The notes below the pieces were generated by a model, which saw only the letters and a program-made list of their open reading frames with translations, had not been told where the DNA came from and ran no database searches. A stretch of DNA of 22,721 nt from a virus: positions 1 through 22,721 of the IMG/VR virus record IMGVR_UViG_3300030101_000053; one strand, given 5' to 3'. Numbering within the stretch: position 1 is the first letter of the stretch; each line of letters opens with the position of its first letter. Below are positions 15,776 to 22,721 of this stretch, one piece after another. A program made the translations under genes and the position numbers.

Positions 15776-17191
15776 TTATTTTTTCTTTTTGCCTTTGGTC
15801 ATTAGACCACCTTCAGCTCTACCTCCTTGGCCTCTAAACATTTGACCATCAGATTGGTAATTTGAAACCCTATCTGCTGAGGAGAGTGGGTTTGCACTTT
15901 TGTCTCTAAAATCTCCTGTGCTGCCTCCCATTGGAGATGACCTTGCATCTGCCATAGCTGCTTTCTTTTCGGCTGCAGATGTCCCTGATTTTTTCCTTTT
16001 CTTCTTTTTAAACGCAACTTGTTTTTCAATTTCTGCAGCAGAAGTTTTAAACGGATCAAATGCACTTTTTCTATCTTTTTTAGGTTTTTGTATCTTTTTA
16101 ATAGATAGATCAATAGTATCTTCTATTTTAGTTTGTATTGAACTACCATCAATAAGTTCACCAGGCATCATTCTTAAAAACTGATTATTATCATAAGCAG
16201 TTTTCATAACACCTCTTATTTTACCTGCTAGTTCTGTATTTCCCTGAGCTTCTGCAACTCTTGCCAAAGCTGCTGATCTAGCATAATTTTTAGCAAGTGT
16301 TATGTTGCTTAAAAAGTTACCACCTGCTTTTTCACCAGTTAAATTTGAGTTTACCCACTCCATAGAGTTTGCTGCGTTTAGGTCTTTTGCCCATGCCATA
16401 GGATCTGTTTTCTTTGGCTCTGGGCCTCCACCTCCGCCACCGCCTCCAGAACCTCCGCCTGTTTGTTCTGGTGGTTGGAGACTTCCGTCATCTACTATGT
16501 AACCTTGATCTTCAAGAGATTTTTTCATCTCTGGTGTAGTAGCAACAGCTCTAACAAAAGTCTCTGGATGTATCATATTTACAGGTGTAAATGGTAGAGA
16601 TTGAGGTTGTTGATTTTCACTTTCAAATAAAGAAAAACCTAGAGGAGCACCTGTATAGTTTTCTGCTTGAGCTGCTGCACCTTGATTTAAAAGATTTTGT
16701 TCTACTTGACTTGAAGTTGCACCTGTAGTTCCAGCATTAAAACCTTGAACTTGAGTTTCAGTTTCTATGTTAGGATTACCTACTGCAGAATTTGAAGGTG
16801 CATAAAGACTCTGTTGTTTTCTGTATGCATTGATAGCACCACCTTCTGCCATACCCATCATCTGTTGTATAGCTTGCATTTCGTCTTGAGATAGCTCTGG
16901 TTCAGCACCTGCAGCTACAGGTTCTCCACCTATTCTACCATTATTTTCCATGTCTTGCAAACCAATTTTTGCCATCTCTCGTAAGTCTTCAAAAAACTTT
17001 ATACCGTAATAACGAACAACATCAGCAGGAACTACATATTCACCTTCAGATAATTGTGCAGGAATATCATCTCTTACTTCTTTAGCCATAGAACCTGAAG
17101 GAACTTCATTACCTGATACAGGATCATTATTCATACCATCGTCTCTTAGGCCACCCTCTTCCATGAATGCCATCTGCATTTGTTCTTTCAT
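15776..17191 (-). CDS. Glycine-rich virion-type protein of unknown role
   Basis: This 471-residue protein has a conserved block at about 38-90 containing DDIPAQLSEGEYVVPADVVR and YYGIKFFEDLREMAKIG, which I recognise from many marine phages at this spot. A poly-Gly linker (about 245-256) divides it from an alpha-helical second half with a basic C-terminus (KKKKRKK at about 396, KGKKKK at the end). No enzymatic motif is visible. Position between portal and scaffold suggests a head-internal, ejected or connector-associated protein; that is inference. It overlaps the 71-residue gene by an ATGA junction, so translation is likely coupled. Confidence 0.7.
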   Translation of the reverse strand: MKEQMQMAFMEEGGLRDDGMNNDPVSGNEVPSGSMAKEVRDDIPAQLSEGEYVVPADVVRYYGIKFFEDLREMAKIGLQDMENNGRIGGEPVAAGAEPELSQDEMQAIQQMMGMAEGGAINAYRKQQSLYAPSNSAVGNPNIETETQVQGFNAGTTGATSSQVEQNLLNQGAAAQAENYTGAPLGFSLFESENQQPQSLPFTPVNMIHPETFVRAVATTPEMKKSLEDQGYIVDDGSLQPPEQTGGGSGGGGGGGGPEPKKTDPMAWAKDLNAANSMEWVNSNLTGEKAGGNFLSNITLAKNYARSAALARVAEAQGNTELAGKIRGVMKTAYDNNQFLRMMPGELIDGSSIQTKIEDTIDLSIKKIQKPKKDRKSAFDPFKTSAAEIEKQVAFKKKKRKKSGTSAAEKKAAMADARSSPMGGSTGDFRDKSANPLSSADRVSNYQSDGQMFRGQGGRAEGGLMTKGKKKK

Positions 17192-17403
17192 TTATCAACT
17201 CCGTTAATATCTTCTCTAAGCCTAAGCATAGATCTAAGCACACGTATCTCTCCCTGAGCACGGTATAATTCTTCAACATCTACTAATTGTTCAAGACGTC
17301 TATGAATCTTTTCTATCCTGTTTGTTATTTCTTCCAAAAAAGGATTAAACAAATCTGGATTGTTTACGAAAGGTTTTAAAGTATTATTCACTACTAGTTT
17401 CAT
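17188..17403 (-). CDS. Small coiled-coil protein after the portal
   Basis: This 71-residue protein has a short N-terminal strand region followed by a long helix (EEITNRIEKIHRRLEQLVDVEELYR... VLRSMLRLREDINGV) with heptad hydrophobics. It joins the portal upstream and the 471-residue gene downstream by ATGA overlaps, so all three are probably translated together in fixed proportion. I do not recognise the family. A helical partner of the portal or of the next protein is plausible from context only. Confidence 0.7.
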   Translation of the reverse strand: MKLVVNNTLKPFVNNPDLFNPFLEEITNRIEKIHRRLEQLVDVEELYRAQGEIRVLRSMLRLREDINGVDK

Positions 17404-19496
17404 TGTACCTGTTGTGGGCCAGTATTACCTGAGAAGCCCTGTTCTCCTGGCTGAGGGGCTGTTCCAGTTCCTATAGTACCACCCCCACTACCTTGGGTAT
17501 CCTGCACTTGTGCGCCAGCAGGTGCGTTCTGAGGGGCATTTACTCCTGCAGGTGGTGCAGGGGGTGGATTATCTTCTTTAAATTTCTTTAAAATTTCAGC
17601 TTGAATCGCAGCTTGCGCCATACTGTTACCAACTTTATCTGGGTCAAGATCCATTGACTTAGCAATTTCACGTACAATATAGTCCATACGTGCGAATGGA
17701 GCGAGTGCAGGGTTTGATACAACCTGCATAAATTGCATAAGGCGTTGGCTACGCACTTCATTAGCCATAAGACTTTCTGTACCACGAGCTTTTATCTCCA
17801 AATCACCTTTAATATCTGTGTCAAAATCAAACTGCATGTTAAAACCAAAAAAGGCTTTACCTAGTGGTGCTAATAAATAGTCATCTATATTTTTTACCAC
17901 ATTCCGTATGCTACCATTAGCGGCAGACATAAGCATAGAAATGCCAGAAGCAGTACGACCAACTCCGCTAACACCTGTCTGACCATGAGCGAAAGATGGA
18001 AAACCAGTTGATTCATCTGCTAATACCCTTGCTTTATCGAACATCTGCATGTTCTCGTTAGATACGTTGGGGAACTTGGTTCCAAAGATGGCTTGACCAG
18101 GCGCCCCTCCCTGTCTCCTAAACACTTTTCCTGGATACACGGAGAGGTCTTGCCCTGGGACGAGATTAGTCTCGTCTACCTCAATCAGTAGATTACCAGA
18201 CAACGCTGCGTTATCTACTGCCATTCGCATAAAGCCATTCATTAATGTTTGAGTGTCATCCATATTTTCAGCAATACCTACGCCAAAAATACTATACGGA
18301 TTCATCTCATAAGGAGCTGCAAAGTAAGGAATATAAGCTGGAGTAAATGGGTTCATTACAAGTCTTATAACTTGCCCATTAGCAATCCATATATTTACAC
18401 TTAGTTGGTCAGCATCATCTAAATCTTTAGGGATGTCTACCCCTTGACCTTCTATAATTTCTCTATCTACAAAACCCCAAAACTCTAGAACTTCAAAACG
18501 ATCAGCTCTATCTTCTTCAGAGTTGTCTTCCATAATATGCTCCCACCACTCTTTACGATAGGTTTCACCTAAACGTAAAACGTTGTCGATAGCATTTGAT
18601 CTAAAATAAGGACGATTTTTTAAACCACGTACTTGAGAACGTGACATCTTATGTCTTTCTATAACATATTCTGCCTCTTCCATCGTAGCTGCATCAGGGT
18701 CTGGGTAAAAATTCCAGATAGATACAGATGTAGTTTGTGGAATTGTTTTAAACATGGGAGAGTAGTTGCCCTCATCATCCCAGTTTGGATATTCTTTATC
18801 TACAGCAAATGGGCCTTTCATAACCCCTGTACCAAAAAGAGCCGCTTCAAAAGCAGCAGCTCGTAAATGTTTCTTTGCATGAGATTCTTCTAGTTGATCA
18901 TGTATTTTCTTTTCCATCTTTTTAGCTGAAACCTCAGCAGGATGAACTTGCACAGCACTAGGGCTACCATGTGTACCAGATTTTACGTTTTCTATAACAG
19001 GTTCTAATACACCAGATAAAGCACCAAGTCTTTCTTTAAACTCTGGCATAGTTTCTCCTGGAAGTAATTTTGACATGTCTTCATCTAAAGCTTTACGTAC
19101 TTCAGGATTAGTTTCATAACTAACTGTATCTTGTATGCCATCAGGTAAAGTTGTAGGATCAATACTAATAGGAAATTTATTACCACCAAATAATACTTCT
19201 GCAATTTGACCATATGCAGCAAGAACTTTAGTTTTAGTTACTTTAACAAATACACGAGATTTTTCTGTTGAAGTAAATTGTACATCAGGTCCATATATAC
19301 CACGATAGTTTCTATAAGCTTGTATCCAACGCTCTTCATCTAACTGACGTGCAGTAGAAGCTTTACTATGCTTATCTTTTATAAATTGGACAATCTGACC
19401 TACAGTAGGATCTGAATATTCTTCTTCCCCTACATCTTCTATTGCAGAGGTTTCTTCCATATCCATGATCATTTCTTCAAAATCTTCTTCTGCCAT
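17400..19496 (-). CDS. Portal protein
   Basis: This 698-residue protein has an acidic N-terminus (1-30) and a helical region beginning about 30. A block with HLRAAAFEAALFGTGVMKGP (about 210-229) and SIWNFYPDPDAATMEEAEYV fits P22-like portals, as does the core with GVGIAENMDDTQTLMNGFMR and VGRTASGISMLMSAANGSIR. Length matches the family (about 650-750). Portals form the dodecameric ring through which DNA enters and leaves the head. From about 644 on, the tail is Pro/Gln/Gly-rich and probably disordered. The gene follows the large terminase by 9 nt with AAGGAAA before the ATG. Recognition is strong from the conserved core and gene order. Confidence 0.87.
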   Translation of the reverse strand: MAEEDFEEMIMDMEETSAIEDVGEEEYSDPTVGQIVQFIKDKHSKASTARQLDEERWIQAYRNYRGIYGPDVQFTSTEKSRVFVKVTKTKVLAAYGQIAEVLFGGNKFPISIDPTTLPDGIQDTVSYETNPEVRKALDEDMSKLLPGETMPEFKERLGALSGVLEPVIENVKSGTHGSPSAVQVHPAEVSAKKMEKKIHDQLEESHAKKHLRAAAFEAALFGTGVMKGPFAVDKEYPNWDDEGNYSPMFKTIPQTTSVSIWNFYPDPDAATMEEAEYVIERHKMSRSQVRGLKNRPYFRSNAIDNVLRLGETYRKEWWEHIMEDNSEEDRADRFEVLEFWGFVDREIIEGQGVDIPKDLDDADQLSVNIWIANGQVIRLVMNPFTPAYIPYFAAPYEMNPYSIFGVGIAENMDDTQTLMNGFMRMAVDNAALSGNLLIEVDETNLVPGQDLSVYPGKVFRRQGGAPGQAIFGTKFPNVSNENMQMFDKARVLADESTGFPSFAHGQTGVSGVGRTASGISMLMSAANGSIRNVVKNIDDYLLAPLGKAFFGFNMQFDFDTDIKGDLEIKARGTESLMANEVRSQRLMQFMQVVSNPALAPFARMDYIVREIAKSMDLDPDKVGNSMAQAAIQAEILKKFKEDNPPPAPPAGVNAPQNAPAGAQVQDTQGSGGGTIGTGTAPQPGEQGFSGNTGPQQVQ

Positions 19497-19505
19497 TTTA
19501 TTTCC

Positions 19506-21068
19506 TTAGTATCCAAATGTGGGATCTGATGCTTGAAAGCCTGTACGTTGTGCAGCAGGATCAAAATCAAATATATTACTTCGTGGTCTAGTCATTATAC
19601 CGTATCTTAATGCGTCATATAAGTGGTCTTCTGCGTGTGTATCTACATCCTCTGGATTCTTTTTATCTAACGGAATAGAGGGTAACTGAGATATAAGGTT
19701 AGTGCAATTAGAAAAAAATACAATTCTAGGTTCCTCCGTAAATTCATCTACTTGTAAGCGTCTATGTAACTCGTTTTTACCTGCTACACGAGAACCTTTT
19801 GATCTGTCTGAAGGTCTCCATCGGCAACCTTTCATAATCATTTGTTCTGCTAGACTGGGTCCAGTATCTCCACGATTATGCCAAAGAGATGAGTCAAGAA
19901 CTCCATAACGTATCTTTTCTCCCTCTTCACCTTCTATTTCTAATATCATATCAGCTAGGTCAGTAGCTGTGACCTTTGATACATACAACTCTCTGTATAT
20001 TACTAGTTGTTCAGAACCTGGAACTACAGTAAACCAGAGAACGCCAGTGTATGAACCATAACCATAATCACAAGCCCTAAAATGTATCCAATTAGAAGGT
20101 ATGTCATAAGGTTGTACTACGTGGATACTTCTGTTAAACTCAGGAAATGCTGCACCTTCATTTATATCCCAATCACCTTCAAGCAATTGCCTACGTTGAT
20201 GCTCAGGTAACGAAAGAAGATTAGCTTCGTATAAACCATCATCTGCCAGATACGGATTGTCGAAGAGGGTGGCAGGGATGAACTTACGTTTAAACAGAGG
20301 CTCACCCTCCCGACTATGACCTTTCGGCCACTTTATCACCTCTCCGTTTTCATCAGTAGCATCAAACGATTTATCAGGTACTTGAGGATCAATAAACGTC
20401 CTCTTTACCCACTGATGACCTGGACCTCCAGGGTTGCTAGTCGCTCTCATATACAGTGGCAAACCTGAAGCCCTTGTTGTACGGAGACGTGATCTCATAT
20501 AGTTCCATGCATAAGGTGAAGGCCATTGTGTAAGTTCGTCAAAGCCAATCCAGTTAAAGGCTTGACCTTGGTATCTCATAACGTCATCCTCTCTGTCGAG
20601 GTAGGACATCCACAATGTAGCACCTGATGGAGCTACCCAAGTTTTATCTCTTTCCATAAACTTTATTCCAGGAATAGCCTTGGGATAAAGTTGTTTGCTT
20701 ACTGATATAAGCTCTCTAAGCTCTTCTGTACTCCTACGAACAAGTAGCATTCGTGCATTTGGATTCCCCAAGTAACGCACTGGGTCTGCAACCATTGCAT
20801 AAGACTTACCGCCACCTGCTGCTCCTCCGTATAAAACTTCTTGTTCTGTTGCTGCTAAAAAACTAGTTTGAGGACCAGGATTAGGTTCAAAGATTACTTC
20901 TCTGGCTTTTTCAAAGTCTATTTCTTCAGGCTTCGGTTGAGCTGGAATTAACTCTTTCTCTGTAACCAAGTCTTTGGGTTTCAAGCTTTTCCGCTTTTTG
21001 TAACGCTTCTTTGTACCTTTTGGCAAGGTAGCGTTGAGTTGAAGCTTCGTTCTTACGTTGTTGCTCAA
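19506..21068 (-). CDS. terL: Terminase large subunit
   Basis: This 520-residue packaging motor has Walker A GGAAGGGKS (81-89), Walker B WIGFDE (173-178) and the coupling motif ATSNPGG (209-215). It also has an RNaseH-like nuclease domain with D334 (RACDYGYG), D392 (VLDSS) and a late DTHAEDHLYDALRYG (476-490). Both ATPase and nuclease residues look intact. The start must lie before residue 81. The best choice is TTG at 21068-21066 with AAAGGG 6 nt upstream, since no ATG occurs in frame before residue 92. This makes the first 48 residues overlap the upstream gene in another frame. The Lys/Arg-rich N-terminus may be unstructured. Confidence 0.9.
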   Translation of the reverse strand: MSNNVRTKLQLNATLPKGTKKRYKKRKSLKPKDLVTEKELIPAQPKPEEIDFEKAREVIFEPNPGPQTSFLAATEQEVLYGGAAGGGKSYAMVADPVRYLGNPNARMLLVRRSTEELRELISVSKQLYPKAIPGIKFMERDKTWVAPSGATLWMSYLDREDDVMRYQGQAFNWIGFDELTQWPSPYAWNYMRSRLRTTRASGLPLYMRATSNPGGPGHQWVKRTFIDPQVPDKSFDATDENGEVIKWPKGHSREGEPLFKRKFIPATLFDNPYLADDGLYEANLLSLPEHQRRQLLEGDWDINEGAAFPEFNRSIHVVQPYDIPSNWIHFRACDYGYGSYTGVLWFTVVPGSEQLVIYRELYVSKVTATDLADMILEIEGEEGEKIRYGVLDSSLWHNRGDTGPSLAEQMIMKGCRWRPSDRSKGSRVAGKNELHRRLQVDEFTEEPRIVFFSNCTNLISQLPSIPLDKKNPEDVDTHAEDHLYDALRYGIMTRPRSNIFDFDPAAQRTGFQASDPTFGY

Positions 21069-21345
21069 TTTTTACCCTTTTATATAAACCTACATGAGAG
21101 ATATATCTTTCAGACTGGGTACTAAGCCAAGCTGCAACTTCTCTGTAACTATACTGCTTTAGAAACTTTTTAGCTTTTTCAAATAACTCTAGTTCTTCTG
21201 GGATTGGTAGTAGTATATCACAATCATCAGGGTCTTGTCTATAGCCAAATGGTACATGAGTTCCAACTCTTACAACAGGTTGCCACTCGTATTCACCATC
21301 TATTGCTATAGGTTTAGGTAATTTCCAAGTTCTATTCGTCTTCAT
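20926..21345 (-). CDS. HTH-like protein between terminase genes
   Basis: This 139-residue protein carries VRVGTHVPFGYRQDPDD, then LLPIPEELELFEKAKKFLKQ and YSYREVAAWLS...RYISHVGLYKRV (about 80-107), followed by a Lys/Glu-rich helix. The SYREVAAWLS...HVGLYKR portion resembles the helix-turn-helix at the end of serine-recombinase-type proteins, but no resolvase catalytic domain is present. I know it as a recurrent neighbour of terminases in marine phages without a proven role. DNA recognition during packaging is a reasonable inference. It overlaps the upstream gene by 14 nt and the large terminase by 143 nt. Confidence 0.7.
   Translation of the reverse strand: MKTNRTWKLPKPIAIDGEYEWQPVVRVGTHVPFGYRQDPDDCDILLPIPEELELFEKAKKFLKQYSYREVAAWLSTQSERYISHVGLYKRVKIEQQRKNEASTQRYLAKRYKEALQKAEKLETQRLGYRERVNSSSTEA
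21075..21080 (-). promoter_or_regulatory. Ribosome-binding site deciding the terL TTG start
   Basis: AAAGGG ends 6 nt before the TTG at 21068-21066. It is the only sensible site in frame upstream of the Walker A motif and lies inside the coding sequence of the HTH-like gene. Confidence 0.5.
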
Positions 21346-21700
21346 TAGCTTTTTGTGGTAATATAAATAGTGGATTAGCTGCGGATACTTCTACTTTTTC
21401 TGTTTTAATAAAACCACTACGATCTAAAACATCTTTAGCTGCTGCCATTTTTTCTTTATTACCTAAGTCTGTAGGACTATTCATAACTTCAAACATAGAA
21501 TATGCAGCTTTAGTAGCTGATGAAGATATAAATCTTTTTGTAAGATCTGCAATCTCTTCTGCTAAAGACTCTGCAATAGCTTTAGTTGAAACACCGTCTG
21601 CATAACCTGCAAGTTTCCTAGCTTTACCTAGATTACCCCCAGCTTCTTCAAACAATACGTCTAAGAACTTTTGTTGTTTTTCCGTTAAGTTTCTTGCCAT
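21332..21700 (-). CDS. terS: Terminase small subunit (probable)
   Basis: Using ATG at 21700 gives 122 residues: MARNLTEKQQKFLDVLFEEA, GGNLGKARKLAGYADG, a helical middle, then DRSGFIKTEKVEVSA and a short tail. An N-terminal LTEKQ..F helix followed by an A...AGY turn is the usual small-terminase helix-turn-helix that recognises phage DNA. Length and location, two genes before the large terminase, fit. A longer frame opens upstream to 21772 but would duplicate the end of the membrane-protein gene. The ATG shares one base with that gene's TAA (TAATG), which supports this start and coupled translation. Confidence 0.72.
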   Translation of the reverse strand: MARNLTEKQQKFLDVLFEEAGGNLGKARKLAGYADGVSTKAIAESLAEEIADLTKRFISSSATKAAYSMFEVMNSPTDLGNKEKMAAAKDVLDRSGFIKTEKVEVSAANPLFILPQKANEDE

Positions 21701-22155
21701 TATGCCACCATATAAATTATAAAACCTAAAACACCTGCACCTACTATAAGCATAACACCTGATATACCCCAAGTAATTATTGCTTCAATCATCTCTGCTT
21801 TACGGTATTCTTGTTCTTTCTTTTGTTTACGTATTCTACCTTCAGTAGCTACAAGCTCATCCCAGACAGAAGGGCCGTAAGTAAAACTAATCCAGTCTTT
21901 TAACTCTTGCCTCATAGCTTCTGCTTTCTTTTTAGCAGTAAATATCTCTAAGGCTTCTGCTTCAACAGAACCTCCCATAGCTTTCCACCAAGGGGGGTTT
22001 TTATTTTTCTGCTCTAAGTAGGCTAGATCGCTCATGCTACTAGCCCACTGATTTAGTTGACCACCCATCTCCTGAAGATCTTTTCCAAACTGGAAACCTT
22101 TCTTCAGTGCATTGAACGCTACGGTAGCTCCACCGATTATTGTAACTGGGTCCAC
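21700..22155 (-). CDS. Phage protein with C-terminal membrane segment
   Basis: This 151-residue protein opens MDPVTIIGGATVAFNALKKG. A helical middle contains NPPWWKAMGG and EAEALEIFTAKKKAEAMRQE, then a charged region (KKQEQEYRKA-like, about 110-121) and a hydrophobic span of about 24 residues (127-150) at the C-terminus, giving a tail-anchored layout. The start is GTG at 22155-22153, chosen because GGGAGGAGG lies just upstream. I recognise the layout from marine phages next to packaging genes, without known function. A lysis or head-docking role is possible but unproven. Confidence 0.72.
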   Translation of the reverse strand: MDPVTIIGGATVAFNALKKGFQFGKDLQEMGGQLNQWASSMSDLAYLEQKNKNPPWWKAMGGSVEAEALEIFTAKKKAEAMRQELKDWISFTYGPSVWDELVATEGRIRKQKKEQEYRKAEMIEAIITWGISGVMLIVGAGVLGFIIYMVA

Positions 22156-22158
22156 GAG

Positions 22159-22167
22159 CCTCCTCCC
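22159..22167 (-). promoter_or_regulatory. Ribosome-binding site supporting a GTG start
   Basis: GGGAGGAGG on the minus strand lies 3-6 nt before GTG at 22155. It is the strongest purine-rich site near the start of this gene and argues for the GTG rather than a later ATG. Confidence 0.6.
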
Positions 22168-22206
22168 AAAGTACTCCTAGTATCATTAAAGAAGTGATTG
22201 TGCTTT

Positions 22207-22371
22207 TCAAAGGGCTTTACCTGTCAGTACAACCCTCTCTATATCACATCTACCTATTCCTAAGTCTCGTAGCTCTCTATCAGTCATCCTGTAAAGTTGC
22301 ATACGTGCAATCTTACGTCTGGCTGACTCTGTTCTTGCTTGTATTATTTTGTTGAGTAATCTTTTAAACAT
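22207..22371 (-). CDS. DUF1127 (YjiS-like) miniprotein
   Basis: This 54-residue protein starts MFKRLLNKIIQARTESARRK and contains the family core MTDRELRDLGIGRCDIERVV (about 29-48), matching the DUF1127 pattern of L..M.DREL.DIG..R.DI. DUF1127 proteins are small Arg-rich factors common in Alphaproteobacteria; some affect RNA turnover or phosphate/carbon physiology. The ATG at 22371 has AGAGG 7 nt upstream and a promoter-like element before it. It is basic, with no membrane segment. Function in the phage is unknown; modulating host RNA or growth is speculation. Confidence 0.82.
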   Translation of the reverse strand: MFKRLLNKIIQARTESARRKIARMQLYRMTDRELRDLGIGRCDIERVVLTGKAL

Positions 22372-22410
22372 TATCTATCCTCTACTTGTGTTAGCCCTAA
22401 CTGGGTGAGG

Positions 22411-22434
22411 ATAGTTATATTCAAATAGTTATAT
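22411..22434 (-). repeat. 10-bp direct repeat next to the upstream promoter
   Basis: ATATAACTAT occurs twice (22411-22420 and 22425-22434), 14 nt apart start to start. The second copy contains the -10 box of the candidate promoter. The spacing is more than one helical turn. It could be a duplicated -10 or a binding site, or AT-rich chance. Confidence 0.45.
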
Positions 22435-22456
22435 CATAGTAGTGACAAATATGCAA
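22428..22456 (-). promoter_or_regulatory. Sigma70-like promoter upstream of the DUF1127 gene
   Basis: TTGCAT (22451-22456) and TATAAC (22428-22433) are separated by 17 nt in the 90-nt gap after the 83-residue gene. The -10 reads TATAACTAT, the same nine bases as at the capsid promoter. Transcription would begin near 22421, about 50 nt before the DUF1127 start. Confidence 0.5.
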
Positions 22457-22461
22457 CTCCG

Positions 22462-22713
22462 TTATGATTTACCTTTTACTTTCTTGACTACCTTTGTAGT
22501 CCAAGCTTCGTTAACATCAGGAGTAGAAGGATCATCACCTTTTAACGTTCCATCTTCATTTCTAGCACGAACTTTTTTAGTTTCTGTTTTAGGTTTGTCT
22601 TGTTCCTGAATAAACTCTAAAACAGCAGGATCTTTAGAGTGCCACTCTCCATGCACGTACTCTGCTAAAACAGCACCGTACTGATCTATTACTTTATCAC
22701 CTTCTATTTTCAT
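22462..22713 (-). CDS. Small Lys-rich phage protein
   Basis: This 83-residue protein begins MKIEGDKVIDQYGAVLAEYV, followed by HGEWHSKDPAVLEFI, a charged stretch KTETKKVRARNEDG, then DDPSTPDVNEAW and a basic C-terminus. DDPSTPDVNEAW is a recurrent motif in small marine-phage proteins of unknown role; I recognise it but cannot name the function. The start is well fixed, because an in-frame TAA lies one codon upstream of the ATG. It ends just before the DUF1127 promoter. Confidence 0.7.
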   Translation of the reverse strand: MKIEGDKVIDQYGAVLAEYVHGEWHSKDPAVLEFIQEQDKPKTETKKVRARNEDGTLKGDDPSTPDVNEAWTTKVVKKVKGKS

Positions 22714-22721
22714 CTTTTAAC

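Noticed and set aside
21701-21772. Longer N-terminus for the small terminase
   Set aside because: It would overlap the membrane-protein gene by 73 nt, lacks family resemblance (Cys/Tyr/Arg-rich) and the TAATG junction with ATG at 21700 is a better start.
1-22721. CRISPR array, tRNA, integrase, insertion sequence or phage RNA polymerase
   Set aside because: I read for direct repeats with unique spacers, cloverleaf patterns and the relevant protein motifs and saw none; the tandem repeats found are all inside fibre genes.

Overview
The window looks like the late (structural and packaging) half of a tailed-phage genome with a short-tailed, podovirus-like layout. Every gene I can support reads on the minus strand, so gene order runs from high to low coordinates. 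The DNA is AT-rich by eye and genes are tightly packed, with several ATGA or TAATG junctions. Many proteins match, from memory of the families, those of uncultured marine phages: the P22-like portal, the fibre repeats and the DUF7483-type repeats. A 54-residue DUF1127 protein, a family most common in Alphaproteobacteria, makes an alphaproteobacterial host plausible, but this is inference. I see no tRNA, integrase, RNA polymerase, CRISPR array or insertion sequence.

Right end (about 22,721-19,500), packaging entry: a small Lys-rich protein; a gap with a sigma70-like promoter and a 10-bp direct repeat; the DUF1127 miniprotein; a protein with a C-terminal membrane segment; a probable small terminase; an HTH-like protein of unknown role; and the large terminase, whose TTG-started frame overlaps its upstream neighbour by 143 nt.

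Middle (about 19,500-10,680), head and neck: portal, a 71-residue coiled-coil protein, a 471-residue glycine-rich virion-type protein, scaffold, major capsid protein, putative decoration protein, a gp11-like adaptor and a nozzle-like tail protein. The capsid gene has its own TTGACA promoter, a roughly 200-nt structured leader and the best ribosome-binding site in the window. A GC-rich hairpin follows the capsid/decoration pair. This resembles the position of phi10 and T-phi around T7 gene 10, with a sigma70-type promoter instead of a phage one.

Left end (about 10,675-1), host recognition: a 1335-residue modular fibre carrying a cupredoxin-like domain with a complete His-Cys-His-Met set; two paralogous proteins of about 670 residues, each with five copies of one repeat; a 542-residue fibre between them; a 72-residue coiled-coil protein; a tail-assembly-chaperone-like protein; and the start of a further small gene cut by the window edge.

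How they would work together: the terminases feed DNA through the portal into a shell built from capsid protein on scaffold. The adaptor and nozzle close the neck, and the fibres bind the host surface. The points most worth a second look are the capsid promoter/leader, a TATAACTAT motif shared by the two best promoters, the cupredoxin-like fibre domain, the phage DUF1127 protein, the terminase overlap and the duplicated receptor-binding-type genes.
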